From the NCBI GenBank assembly GCA_024998815.1, contig JACEUQ010000003.1, forward strand, positions 447,900-511,899: DNA of 64,000 nt, written 5' to 3'. This DNA is from Opitutus sp. (GTDB lineage: Bacteria > Verrucomicrobiota > Verrucomicrobiia > Opitutales > Opitutaceae). Every line of letters starts with the position of its first letter. Position 1 is the stretch's first letter. Below the pieces are notes generated by a model, which was not told where the DNA came from, did not search any database, and worked only from the letters and a program-made list of their open reading frames with translations. Of the stretch, positions 49,702-59,849 are shown piece after piece. The position numbers and the translations under genes are program-made.

Positions 49702-51362
49702 GAACACATTTAACATTATTGGCTACCTTGTCGGTTATCATTCCGGTCGTGGCCCAAGAGGCAGTGCCAGCCGCCGTTGATGCGGCTGCCCCTGTTGCTG
49801 CACCAGCAATCGTTGCGGTGCCAGTCCCTGATGCGGTGCCAGTCGTCGTTACCGCAACAGCCCCCGTTGTTGTACTGGCCGCTGCCGTCGCACCAGCAGT
49901 CGCTGCTGTACCAGCCGCCGTTGTCGCACCGGTGACGGCCACGCGAAGTAAGGATACGTCGGACGTAGATTTTCCCGACGAGGAAATCCGTGTTATCCTG
50001 CGCAACATTGCGGATCTCTACGAGTTGAACCTGGTGGTGCCCGACACGCTGCAGGGTCGCACCTCGCTGAAGTTGCATGAGGTTACTTGGCGCCAGATTT
50101 TCCAAGTCGTACTATCTCCCGTTGGCTATAGTTTTGCGGAGGATGGTAATATCATTAAAATTGTCAGCTTGGACATGCTGGCGCAGGAGCCGTTTGTTAC
50201 CCAAAGTGTGATTTTGGATAATGTAGCCGCGGGCAGCATTGAGCCCTTGGTTAAATCCAATCTGTCGCCCGCCCAAGCAGCCACGGCTACGGCTCCTGGG
50301 GTTGCCGGTGGGACCATTGTCTTGAACTCATTAGCTAACGAGTTGATTATTACGGATAAATCGGCGGTGGTTAAGCGCATCATTGATACCGTAAAGCGCT
50401 TGGATTCGGAGCCGCGCCAAGTGGTCATTGAGACCAAGTTTATTGAGCTACAAAAAGACCAGAGTAAGGACCTCGGAGTGAAATTGGCCGGAAAGAAAAA
50501 CATTGGGCAAGGTTCTTCTAAGGCTGATGGCGGGTTGAATACTCTTGGTCAGGGGATCGGGGGAATTAGCACCTCAGCAGTCGGGACAGGAACGTTTAAT
50601 GCGGTTTTGAGTGGGTCTGATTATACCGCTTTTTTATCAGCTGTGGATACACTCACGGGGGCTCGGCTAATTTCAAGTCCCACCATTGTTGCGATAAATG
50701 GGAGCAAGTCCGAGATTACGGTCGGTACGAACCGTCAGACTGTAACTGCAACGCAAACGGCTCCTACCGGCGGTGGCACACCCACGGTAACTTTTGCGGC
50801 AGGTGAGAAGATTTTTGAAGGTGTGAAGTTGGATGTGACGCCGCAAATCACTAGTAGTAAATTGGTTTCACTTAAGTTGGAGACCGAAAAAAGCAAGGCC
50901 AATGCCGTCGCAGGCGATTTTGGCGGTCAGAAGTTTTTCGATGTGGATACGCGGAAGGGGTCGTTGAATATGATTTTGCGGGATGGGCAGACGGCAGCCA
51001 TTGGCGGTTTGATGGATTCGAATGATAATAACGCAGCGAGCAAGGTGCCCTTCTTGGGTGATATTCCGGTGTTGGGGTGGTTATTTAAATCTACGGCCGC
51101 TCGGAAGATTGATACGAATCTTATAATATTTATTACCGCCACCATTCTGGAGCCTAGCAAGACCACCTATACTAGTATTGCAACCAAGACTCAGCTCAAC
51201 GAACTTAATATAACGGATCGGGATATTCAGGGTGTTCGCTATCAGGCCAGTGATGAGGAAAAGCGGTTGTACGCCGAGGCTGATGCCATGCGCAAGGCTA
51301 GGCAAGACGCTGAAATTCAGGGCGCGCTTAAGGAGCAAACTAAGAAACCCAAGGCCAAGTAG
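49698..51362 (+). CDS. pilQ: PilQ/GspD-family secretin
   Basis: Forms the outer-membrane channel for a pilus or type II-like export system. In 554 residues: signal peptide (MRTHLTLLATLSVIIPVVAQ), a Val/Ala/Pro-rich linker (about 20-75), an N0/STN-type domain (IRVILRNIADLYELNLVVPD, about 96-115), a secretin_TonB/N1-like part (SLANELIITDKSAVVKRIID), and the conserved secretin core: ARLISSPTIVAINGS (about 323-337), DVTPQIT, GQTAAIGGL and VPFLGDIPVLGWLFKS (about 451-466). It overlaps pilP by 4 bases and is followed by a strong terminator. Confidence 0.9.
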   Translation: MRTHLTLLATLSVIIPVVAQEAVPAAVDAAAPVAAPAIVAVPVPDAVPVVVTATAPVVVLAAAVAPAVAAVPAAVVAPVTATRSKDTSDVDFPDEEIRVILRNIADLYELNLVVPDTLQGRTSLKLHEVTWRQIFQVVLSPVGYSFAEDGNIIKIVSLDMLAQEPFVTQSVILDNVAAGSIEPLVKSNLSPAQAATATAPGVAGGTIVLNSLANELIITDKSAVVKRIIDTVKRLDSEPRQVVIETKFIELQKDQSKDLGVKLAGKKNIGQGSSKADGGLNTLGQGIGGISTSAVGTGTFNAVLSGSDYTAFLSAVDTLTGARLISSPTIVAINGSKSEITVGTNRQTVTATQTAPTGGGTPTVTFAAGEKIFEGVKLDVTPQITSSKLVSLKLETEKSKANAVAGDFGGQKFFDVDTRKGSLNMILRDGQTAAIGGLMDSNDNNAASKVPFLGDIPVLGWLFKSTAARKIDTNLIIFITATILEPSKTTYTSIATKTQLNELNITDRDIQGVRYQASDEEKRLYAEADAMRKARQDAEIQGALKEQTKKPKAK

Positions 51363-51389
51363 CCATTTGTTATAATCTATTCTGTTTTT

Positions 51390-51421
51390 GGGCCCTCCTT
51401 CGCAGGAGGGCCCTTTTTTTT
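51390..51421. terminator. Terminator shared by pilQ and the CPBP gene
   Basis: Stem GGGCCCTCCT / AGGAGGGCCC (51390-51413) with loop TTCGC and nine T residues. The convergent CPBP gene ends inside its T-tract. Its T-run serves pilQ on the plus strand; on the minus strand the stem precedes only CAAAAACAGA, so action there is less sure. Confidence 0.85.
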
Positions 51422-52031
51422 ACCACCAGCCAACAACGAAGCCGCCGGCGGCTTTGATTATAATAACGCCGATATTCTTGGTCGCGTGGGCTACGATACA
51501 CGGGATCAGCGAGCGCTGCGGATTAAAGCCGGCGAAGCGCACACTATAAAACCAGAGCGAGCTGATAAAAACCACGGCGGTGCTGAACCACCCTTTTGCC
51601 GTAAAGGTCCATGCGAAGGTGTCGGCTTCCCAGCTCCATAAAAACGGGTGTATCCCTGCAAAGACCACCGACGCCCCCCCGATTCCCGCCCATAGGCGGA
51701 CGTGGCCTTTTCCCTCGATCACTAAAAAGCCGCGAAACATTAGCTCCTCCAAAAAGGCGGCGATCAGCGTGTAGGCTCCGAATAACACAGTGATCTTGGA
51801 CTGCTGTTCACTCAGGCCGAGGTGGATCTCGCCCCAAGTTTCGGCAGCGAGGATCAAAAGCGCGCCGGCGGCGGCGATGATGTTCGCCCGTAAAGGCGCC
51901 GCGGTGGCCCCAGGTAGGGGGCGCGGGTTGGGTTGGCCGGCTTGCTGCGCACGGTAATCCTGTCGCCACAGATTCAGGGTATAACCGCCGGCGGCGATCA
52001 GCAGGGCAAGCAGGATGGGGTCGTCGTTCAT
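51420..52031 (-). CDS. CPBP-family intramembrane protease
   Basis: A 203-residue multi-pass membrane protein. The three CPBP (Abi/CAAX-prenyl protease 2) motifs are visible: EELMFRG with the Glu-Glu and Arg (about 94-100), FAGIHPF (about 117-123) and HATKNIGVII (about 182-191). The family includes Rce1-like and immunity-type members; the role here is unknown. The frame is open far upstream through the opposite-strand synthase gene, but the ATG at 52031 gives the expected length. It ends in the terminator shared with pilQ. Confidence 0.85.
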   Translation of the reverse strand: MNDDPILLALLIAAGGYTLNLWRQDYRAQQAGQPNPRPLPGATAAPLRANIIAAAGALLILAAETWGEIHLGLSEQQSKITVLFGAYTLIAAFLEELMFRGFLVIEGKGHVRLWAGIGGASVVFAGIHPFLWSWEADTFAWTFTAKGWFSTAVVFISSLWFYSVRFAGFNPQRSLIPCIVAHATKNIGVIIIKAAGGFVVGWW

Positions 52032-52091
52032 TGAATCGAATGAGTTATTGATTAGCCAAGCGGGCGTCGAGTCGTAGCGTGGGCGGTGAAA

Positions 52092-53129
52092 ATGTCCGCC
52101 TCGAATCTTAATTCTCCCGCCCAATCCACCACGCAGGATTTCGCCACGGTCTTTGCCCGCCTCAAGCCGCAGATGCGCACCTTGGATGTTTATTTGCGCG
52201 GCGAGGTCGCGGCGTTTGAGCCGGAGATCCGCGAGATGGCCGATTACTGCATCGATACCTCGGGCAAGCGGATCCGCCCTGCCTTGGTGTTTTTGAGCGG
52301 CTGGAACGGCTCCGATCAGCCGTCGCCCGAGCTGGTGCGGGTTGCCGCGGTGGTTGAGCTCGTGCATTTGGCCACGCTGGTCCACGACGACATCATGGAT
52401 GGAGCCGATATGCGCCGCAGTCGGCGGACTGCCGCGCGCCAATACGGACCGGAGGCGGCGGTGTTGTTGGGCGATGCGCTTTTTGCCCATGCATTGCATC
52501 TGGCCTCGCAGTTTCCCACCACCGAGGTGTGCCACGCGGTGTCGGACTCGACGCGCAAAGTCTGCGCTGGCGAGATCGTGCAAACCCTGCGGCGTGGCAC
52601 CACCAACATCACGCGGGAGGATTACTTCAGGGTGATCGATTTGAAGACCGCCGAGCTGTTCCGCATTTCGTGCTTTCTCGGTGGCAAGTTGGGTGGTTTT
52701 CCTACGCCTTTTGTCGAGGCGGCCAGCCATTTCGGCCGTCACCTCGGTAGCGCTTACCAAATTTACGACGACCTGGCGGATTTCTTTGGTCAGGAAAAGA
52801 GCATCGGCAAAACCCTCGGCACCGATTTGCAGAGCGGAAAAGTCACCCTGCCGCTGCTCGTGTTGTTGGACCGCTTGGCGGCCGATGAGCGCGCCGTCTT
52901 GGTCGACGAAATTTTGCGCCGGCGTGAGGCCGACCTGCCGGCGCGCCTCCGCCAAATGGGTGAACTGGGCGTGTTTGCCGCGGTTGCCGCCGAGGTTGAG
53001 GCGGAGTTGGCCAAGGCGGAGGCGGCGCTCGCCCCGCATGCCGCGTTGGCCCCGGTGCCCTTGTTGTTGCAACTCTGCGACACGCTGCGTTCCCAAGTGC
53101 TAAGTTTGCAGGTGCCGGCCAAAATCTAG
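52092..53129 (+). CDS. Polyprenyl diphosphate synthase (IspB-type)
   Basis: Trans-prenyltransferase that condenses isopentenyl diphosphate onto allylic diphosphates to give long-chain isoprenoid for quinones. The 345-residue protein has the first Asp-rich motif VHDDIMDGADMRRSRRTA (about 97-114), the second YQIYDDLADFFGQEKSIGKT (about 222-241), and the KTAEL segment. The residue before the first motif (LVHLATLVHDD) suggests a medium-to-long product; chain length is not certain. I chose the ATG at 52092 over a GTG two codons upstream. Strand-opposed to the CPBP gene, so the 60-base gap between them is a divergent promoter region. Confidence 0.9.
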   Translation: MSASNLNSPAQSTTQDFATVFARLKPQMRTLDVYLRGEVAAFEPEIREMADYCIDTSGKRIRPALVFLSGWNGSDQPSPELVRVAAVVELVHLATLVHDDIMDGADMRRSRRTAARQYGPEAAVLLGDALFAHALHLASQFPTTEVCHAVSDSTRKVCAGEIVQTLRRGTTNITREDYFRVIDLKTAELFRISCFLGGKLGGFPTPFVEAASHFGRHLGSAYQIYDDLADFFGQEKSIGKTLGTDLQSGKVTLPLLVLLDRLAADERAVLVDEILRRREADLPARLRQMGELGVFAAVAAEVEAELAKAEAALAPHAALAPVPLLLQLCDTLRSQVLSLQVPAKI

Positions 53130-53165
53130 GGGTTAACTTCGCGTTAAGTTAGCCGCCATTCGCCT

Positions 53166-53798
53166 ATGAATCCCGCCGCCAAACTGCTCACCAAGACGCT
53201 GGTGGCGTCGCCGGAGCGGCAGATCGAGGCTGCGTGGGATTGGACGGTGGTGCAGCAGGTGCAGGCCGGCGATGTGGCGGCCTTTGATCAACTCATCCTC
53301 AAATACCGCGAACGCGTGTATGCGATGGTTTATCACATGACCTCCAACCGCGAGGATGCAGCCGATCTCGCCCAGGATGCCTTCATCAAGGCGTTTCAGT
53401 CCATCCACCGCTTTCAGGGGCAGTCGGCCTTCTACACCTGGCTGTATCGCATCGCCTTGAACGGGGCGCTCAGCCACATCCGGCGCAATAAACTCCGCTC
53501 GTTTTTCAGCTTCGACAAAATCCAAGAGGACCCGGCCGTGGCAGAGGTGCTCAGCCAGTTGACTGATAAAAAGGATGTGCCGCGTGAGGTGTTTGTGGGC
53601 GAGCTTCAGGAGAAATTGAACGAAGCGATGATGAAATTGTCTATCCCCCACAGAACCGTGGTCACTTTATTCGAAATCGACGGCCTCAGTCATGAGGAAA
53701 TCGGCGCCATCATGCACTGCTCGGTGGGAACCGTGCGGTCGCGGCTGCATTACGCGAAACAGTTTTTACAGGCGGAGCTCCACGCCTACGTCCAATAA
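53166..53798 (+). CDS. ECF-type RNA polymerase sigma factor (RpoE-like)
   Basis: The 210-residue protein has sigma region 2 (FDQLILKYRERVYAMVYHMT; DAADLAQDAFIKAFQSIHRF; YTWLYRIALNGALSHIRRNK, about 39-110) and region 4 (LSIPHRTVVTLFEIDGLSHE; IGAIMHCSVGTVRSRLHYAK, about 156-196). This is the RpoE/SigW-type ECF layout, with no region 3. The next gene starts 2 bases later and is a membrane protein with a short cytoplasmic start, as expected for an anti-sigma pair. Confidence 0.9.
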   Translation: MNPAAKLLTKTLVASPERQIEAAWDWTVVQQVQAGDVAAFDQLILKYRERVYAMVYHMTSNREDAADLAQDAFIKAFQSIHRFQGQSAFYTWLYRIALNGALSHIRRNKLRSFFSFDKIQEDPAVAEVLSQLTDKKDVPREVFVGELQEKLNEAMMKLSIPHRTVVTLFEIDGLSHEEIGAIMHCSVGTVRSRLHYAKQFLQAELHAYVQ

Positions 53799-53800
53799 AT

Positions 53801-54742
53801 ATGACTACACCTGAACCCAGCGAATCCGGCAAAGTAAGCCTCGGGGAATTGTTGCGGCTCAAACGCGCCGAAAGGCCCGAGCCCGAGTTCTGGGCCCGCT
53901 TCGAGCAGGATCTGCGCGCTAAACAATTAGCGGCGATCGTAGAAAAACGCCCGTGGTGGGTGGCGCTTCGTCTTCCGCTGGCCACGCGCGCACTGTCGCG
54001 GTGGACGGTGCAACTGCCACTGGGGGCCGCCGCTGTGCTGGTGCTAAGTTTTGTCGTGGTGCGCGAAGACCATCCGCACGCCGCCGTCGTCGCGCCGGCG
54101 GCACGGGCCGAGGTCAGGGTTGCAACCGCCACCATCTTGCTGCCGCAACGCGCACCCGAGGTGCCGGCTGTGGTGGCTCAGCAGTCGGTCGCGGCGCCTG
54201 TGTCTGAACCGCTGGCTGACGTTGGGGCCGGCCTTGCCTCTGGGGTTTCTCCTAAATCCGAGGTTGCGCTTACGCAGGAGTCGGCAGCGGTGTCGGCGGT
54301 AGCGGTGGTCGCCACAGTTGCACCGGCTGACCCCGCTGCCGAAGTTGGCTTAACCTTGGCGGCGGCGCCGGGCGTGGTGCGCGAGTTAACCGCTTCGCCT
54401 GTGAGTGGAGTCGAGTTGTCGCCTGTCGCGTTTGAGGTCGCCGCCACGGCGGAGTCCGGGCAGGGCTTCGACACCGGTTTCGAAAACGAGGGACTCTCCG
54501 CTAAGTTTGCGCAGATAAGGGCTGAGGTGGGCGCGAGCCGCGCGACACCGACCTCGCCACGCGAGGTGCGCCGGGGGCGTATTCTCGCGAGTCTGGTGCT
54601 GGCGGATAATTCCACCGAAGCGCACCGGTTAAATTCAGGTTATGCCCGCGAGGTTCTGGCGAGGCCGTTGGGCGATGAACCGGCTTACGATGGCCTGAGC
54701 CGCATCGGCATGGGTGGTGACCGGCTTACGCTCAAGTTTTAA
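53801..54742 (+). CDS. Probable anti-sigma-like single-span membrane protein
   Basis: A 313-residue protein: ~65 cytoplasmic residues (SLGELLRLKRAERPEPEFWA) then one span (VQLPLGAAAVLVLSFVVV, about 70-87) and a long Ala/Val/Pro-rich periplasmic part. RPEPEFWARFEQDLRAKQLA at about 26-45 recalls a small helical domain that could bind the sigma factor. No named anti-sigma domain is visible; the call relies on layout and on lying 2 bases after the sigma gene. It ends in RIGMGGDRLTLKF. Confidence 0.55.
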   Translation: MTTPEPSESGKVSLGELLRLKRAERPEPEFWARFEQDLRAKQLAAIVEKRPWWVALRLPLATRALSRWTVQLPLGAAAVLVLSFVVVREDHPHAAVVAPAARAEVRVATATILLPQRAPEVPAVVAQQSVAAPVSEPLADVGAGLASGVSPKSEVALTQESAAVSAVAVVATVAPADPAAEVGLTLAAAPGVVRELTASPVSGVELSPVAFEVAATAESGQGFDTGFENEGLSAKFAQIRAEVGASRATPTSPREVRRGRILASLVLADNSTEAHRLNSGYAREVLARPLGDEPAYDGLSRIGMGGDRLTLKF

Positions 54743-54754
54743 GCCGCACGGTGC

Positions 54755-54780
54755 GTGGCCCTGAGCGTGAGCTCAGGGTG
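54755..54780. repeat. GCCCTGAGCGTGAGCTCAGGG half-element
   Basis: A single arm of the GCCTTGAGCGTGAGCTCAAGG family, directly after the anti-sigma-like gene; itself a palindrome (CCTGAGC / GCTCAGG). Confidence 0.7.
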
Positions 54781-54841
54781 TTTTCGGAATCGAGAATGAG
54801 TAGGAGTCGGAGAACGAGAATGATTGCGGAGGGAGGAGGGC

Positions 54842-54947
54842 GGAGAACGTTCAACATCCAACATTGAACATCCAACGTTCAACTCGGAGTGCAGAGGGGG
54901 GTGGTGTGGGCGGTTGAATGTTCAATGTTGAGTGTTGAACGTTCTCC
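54842..54947. repeat. Inverted repeat of GTTCAACATCCAACATTGAAC words
   Basis: The arms start GGAGAACGTTCAACATCCAA and end TTGAGTGTTGAACGTTCTCC; each arm also holds short repeats of the words GTTCAA, CATTGAA and TCCAAC. It takes up most of the gap before the class II fumarase gene; the remaining bases show nothing else. Confidence 0.8.
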
Positions 54948-55030
54948 GGCTCCCGCCGGCGCCGTTGTTTCTTTGCTCTAGAAGTGCGGGCGGCTTTTGC
55001 GTTAAGGGTCGGTTCAGGTTATCTTCTCCG

Positions 55031-56419
55031 ATGAGAACTGAAACCGATTCGATGGGGGCGATGAGCCTACCCGAGGATGCCCTTTATGGTGCCTCAACGC
55101 AGCGCGCGGTGCTCAATTTTCCGATCAGCGGCCGCCCCATGCCCGCTGGGTTTATCTGTGGACTGGGTCGGGTGAAGAGCGCCTGCGCGCGCGCCAACGA
55201 GGAGCTCGGGCGCCTTTCCGCCGCCAAGAGCGGGATGATCCAGCAAGCCGCGCGTGAGGTGGCCGATGGCAAACTTAACGCCCACTTCCCCGTCGACGTT
55301 TTCCAGACCGGTTCGGGGACCTCGACGAACATGAACGTCAACGAGGTGATCGCCAACCGGGTGAGCCAGCTCGCCGGGATGCCCGTTGGGTCGCGAAAAC
55401 CCGTCCACCCCAACGACGACGTCAACCTCGGCCAGTCGTCCAACGACATCATTCCTACCGCCCTGCACTTAAGCGTGGCGCTGGGGTTGGCGCAGGCGTT
55501 GAGGCCGGCGTTGCTGCACCTGCATGCATCGCTGGCGAACCGGGCGGGGGCCTTCGCCTCGGTTATCAAGATCGGGCGTACGCACCTCATGGACGCCACT
55601 CCGGTCAGGCTCGGCCAGGAGTTTTCGGGTTATGTCCGGCAAATCGAAAAATCGGTCGAGCGCACCGACAAAGCGATCGCCGCGTTGCGCGAGTTGGCTG
55701 TGGGGGGCACGGCCGTGGGCACGGGTATCAACGGGCACCCTGAGTTTGCCGGCAAGGTGGTGCGCATCTTGAAGGAGGAGACCGGAATCGCTTTCGTTGA
55801 GGCGCGCGATCACTTCGAGGCGCAGTCGGCACGCGACGACGCCGTGGAGGTCGCCGGACACCTAGCGACGATCGCCGGCAGCCTGACCAAGATTGCCAAC
55901 GACATCCGACTGCTCGGGTCGGGGCCGCGTAGCGGATTGGGGGAACTGCGCCTGCCGGCCACGCAGCCGGGCTCCTCGATCATGCCGGGTAAGGTAAATC
56001 CGGTGATGTGCGAGATGTTGGTGCAGAGCTGCATCTATACGCAGGGACTGTGTCAGATGGTGGTGGTCTGCGGACGCGATGGGCAACTCGAACTCAACGC
56101 CACGATTCCCCTCGTCGCCTATGCCTTGCACGAGGCGATTCAGGTGCTGTCGTCGGCGGCCCGCCAGTTTGCCGGAGCGTGTGTGGCGGGACTCGAAGTG
56201 GACGAGGCGCGCTGCCGGGAGTTGGTGGCGCGTTCGCTGATGCTCGTGACCGCGCTCAACCCGTACATCGGTTACGATGCGGCGGCGTCGGTGGCTAAGG
56301 AGGCGCTGGTCACCGGCAAGACGTTGCGTGAGGTGGTGCTGGCGAAAGGATTGATGTCGGCGCCATCGCTCGATGCCGCGCTGGATCCGGCGCATATGCT
56401 GCGACCGGGCGACGGTTGA
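55031..56419 (+). CDS. fumC: Class II fumarate hydratase
   Basis: Iron-independent fumarase of the TCA cycle: fumarate to malate. The 462 residues match FumC (467): TDSMGAMSLPEDALYGASTQ (about 4-23), FQTGSGTSTNMNVNEVIANR (about 94-113), HPNDDVNLGQSSND (about 127-140), and the signature PGSSIMPGKVNPV (about 317-329) with the active-site Ser. HPEF and DALVQAHG-like residues distinguish it from aspartase, but the family is close and aspartase cannot be excluded. The ATG at 55031 (MRTETDSMG) is preferred over an upstream start in the repeat. Confidence 0.86.
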   Translation: MRTETDSMGAMSLPEDALYGASTQRAVLNFPISGRPMPAGFICGLGRVKSACARANEELGRLSAAKSGMIQQAAREVADGKLNAHFPVDVFQTGSGTSTNMNVNEVIANRVSQLAGMPVGSRKPVHPNDDVNLGQSSNDIIPTALHLSVALGLAQALRPALLHLHASLANRAGAFASVIKIGRTHLMDATPVRLGQEFSGYVRQIEKSVERTDKAIAALRELAVGGTAVGTGINGHPEFAGKVVRILKEETGIAFVEARDHFEAQSARDDAVEVAGHLATIAGSLTKIANDIRLLGSGPRSGLGELRLPATQPGSSIMPGKVNPVMCEMLVQSCIYTQGLCQMVVVCGRDGQLELNATIPLVAYALHEAIQVLSSAARQFAGACVAGLEVDEARCRELVARSLMLVTALNPYIGYDAAASVAKEALVTGKTLREVVLAKGLMSAPSLDAALDPAHMLRPGDG

Positions 56420-56474
56420 GGTGCGAGTCGGTGGGGCGGGGGTGGGTGGTGGCTGGGCGCACGCCGCGACGCGA

Positions 56475-56503
56475 GTATCCTTGAGCTCACGCTCAAGGCC
56501 ACG
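56475..56503. repeat. GCCTTGAGCGTGAGCTCAAGG half-element, between fumarase genes
   Basis: TCCTTGAGCTCACGCTCAAGG is one arm of the family and is followed by CCAC as in other copies. It lies between the convergent fumC and class I fumarase genes. Confidence 0.75.
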
Positions 56504-56571
56504 GGAGGCGGGGGGCCCAGAGGCTACGCGTTGCCGTCCCAGAGGTTCGCCCCCGCCTCACTTCGTTGACA

Positions 56572-58242
<1,671 letters not shown>

Positions 58243-58332
58243 GGCGACAATTAGCCATAGGCCTGGGGCGGGGGACGACGAAAAACAGCCGCCTGCGTAA
58301 AAATTACCAAAAATTGCGCCGGTCGCCGGGGA

Positions 58333-58570
58333 TGAGCTAGGAGCTGTGAGCTAGGAGCTGTGAGCTTGGAGCTAGGAGCTGTGAGCTAGGAGCTGTGAGC
58401 TTGGAGCTAGGAGCTGTGAGCTTGGAGCTGTGAGCTTGGAGCTAGGAGCTGTGAGCTTGGAGCTGTGAGCTTGGAGCTAGGAGCTGTGAGCTTGGAGCTA
58501 TGAGCTGTGAGCTGTTAGCTGTGAGCTCCAAGCTCCAAGCTCCAAGCTCCAAGCTCCAAGCTCCAAGCTC
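58333..58570. repeat. GAGCT(TGT/TAG)GAGCT tandem array with inverted end
   Basis: A run of about 7-bp words (GAGCTGT, GAGCTAG, GAGCTTG) forms ~18-21 bp higher-order units for about 180 bases, then switches strand: AGCTCCAAGCTCCAAGCTCC is the complement of the same word. The array fills the 58243-58577 gap and could fold as a long hairpin. The first ~90 bases of the gap show nothing. Confidence 0.88.
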
Positions 58571-58577
58571 AACCCAC

Positions 58578-59492
58578 TCACTGCACGATCGCGGCGAGTT
58601 CGGCAAAGTACTCGTTCATCCAGGTCGTGAAGTAGAAGAAGTGGAGCAGTCCGGCGATGGCCAGCATAGGGCCGAAGGGAATTTGCACGCCCATGCCGAG
58701 CTCGGCGGCCTCGCCTTCCGCAGTCTCGGCGCGTGGGGCGACCGTCACTTTGTCGCCGAAACATTTCTTCCAGAGCATCGCCAGGCCGATCCAGATCGTG
58801 CCGATCACCGCGCCACCAAAAATTGCGAACACGGCACCTTGCCAGCCGGTGAACGCACCGATCGCTCCCACGAATTTCACGTCGCCGAAGCCCATCGCCT
58901 CCTTGCGTAGCAATGCCTCCGCGACCAGTGCGATCCAGAGTACCAGCCCGGAGCCGATGAGCAGGCCTTGAAGCGAGATCAGGCCGGAGTGCAGCGCGTT
59001 AACGACAAAAATGCCGTCGTTTTGCCCATGTAGCGCGGGCACGAATACCGACAGCACCACGCCGACTACACCGAGTCCGATCGTGAAGGTGTCGGGGATG
59101 ATCATGTGATCGAGGTCGATGAACAGCGCGCAGATCAGGCAGGCAACAAAGAGCATGCCGCACAGCGCCTTGGCCGGCGGAAACATCAGCCAGCTGGTGG
59201 CAAAAAGCGCGGCGGTGAGCAGCTCGACAAAGGCGTAACGAAACGAATATGCGCGGCCGCAGCAGCGTGCTTTGCCTCGCAGCAGAAACCAGCTGGCCAC
59301 CGGAATGTTATCGCGCCACTGAATGGGCGTGCCGCAGGCGCAGTGCGAACCGGGCGTGACGATGGATTTATCCAAGGGAACCCGGTAAATCACGACGTTG
59401 AGAAAGCTGCCGACAATCGCGCCAAACACACCCGCGGCGATCGGGAAAAATAGGGGGAATGCGTCAGCAAATGCGGCGTAATCGAAGGTCAT
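58578..59492 (-). CDS. pilD: Type IV prepilin leader peptidase
   Basis: Inner-membrane aspartic protease (A24) that cleaves prepilin leaders and methylates the new N-terminus. The 304-residue protein has a cytoplasmic zinc-type cysteine region (HCACG ... RCCG, about 50-85) and catalytic aspartates in ALFIDLDHMIIPDTFT (about 120-135) and GFGDVKFVGAIGAFTGW (about 200-216). It should process the pilins at 16033-17029 and 36497-38977. It stands alone, not in an operon with pilB or pilC. Confidence 0.9.
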   Translation of the reverse strand: MTFDYAAFADAFPLFFPIAAGVFGAIVGSFLNVVIYRVPLDKSIVTPGSHCACGTPIQWRDNIPVASWFLLRGKARCCGRAYSFRYAFVELLTAALFATSWLMFPPAKALCGMLFVACLICALFIDLDHMIIPDTFTIGLGVVGVVLSVFVPALHGQNDGIFVVNALHSGLISLQGLLIGSGLVLWIALVAEALLRKEAMGFGDVKFVGAIGAFTGWQGAVFAIFGGAVIGTIWIGLAMLWKKCFGDKVTVAPRAETAEGEAAELGMGVQIPFGPMLAIAGLLHFFYFTTWMNEYFAELAAIVQ

Positions 59493-59631
59493 ACGGAAGG
59501 TGGGATCGGGATCGAAAAAACAGGTGCTAAAAAAGCGGGAGAGGCGAAAAAGCGGTGGTGGCGGGGGGGCGCGGTGGATTGAGCGCGTCGTTGCTTATAC
59601 TCATTAGCGTTCAAGTTGAGGTTTTACGGAA

Positions 59632-59764
59632 TCCTTGAGCTCACGCTCAAGGCCACACGCTTCGCGAGCACACTCATCGTAAGCACACGCTTCGCGAAGG
59701 CACTCATCGTAAGCACATGCTTCGCGAAGACACTCCTTGTGGCCTTGAGCGTGAGCTCAGGGTG
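59632..59764. repeat. GCCTTGAGCGTGAGCTCAAGG element enclosing three 30-bp direct repeats
   Basis: The arms are at 59632-59654 and 59743-59764. Between them are three 30-bp units (59655-59684, 59685-59714, 59715-59744) of the pattern ACACGCTTCGCGA..CACTCATCGTAAGC, the third with more changes. The 59493-59849 gap otherwise shows nothing. Confidence 0.85.
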
Positions 59765-59849
59765 TTTCCCCACAGGTATCCGCTCCCCAAAAACCAGATT
59801 AATTAAACTCATCTTGAACGCGAATGGGGGTTAGGCGTGAGCCCAGGGC

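Noticed and set aside
52032-53096. Upstream 355-residue extension of the CPBP protein
   Set aside because: Lies antisense to the polyprenyl synthase gene; no family match and the protease has normal length from 52031.
58333-58570. Possible CRISPR or phage attachment array
   Set aside because: Words are 7 bp and contiguous; no spacers, no integrase.
59655-59744. Three 30-bp repeats resembling a CRISPR array
   Set aside because: The units are directly adjacent with no spacers, and no cas genes are near.
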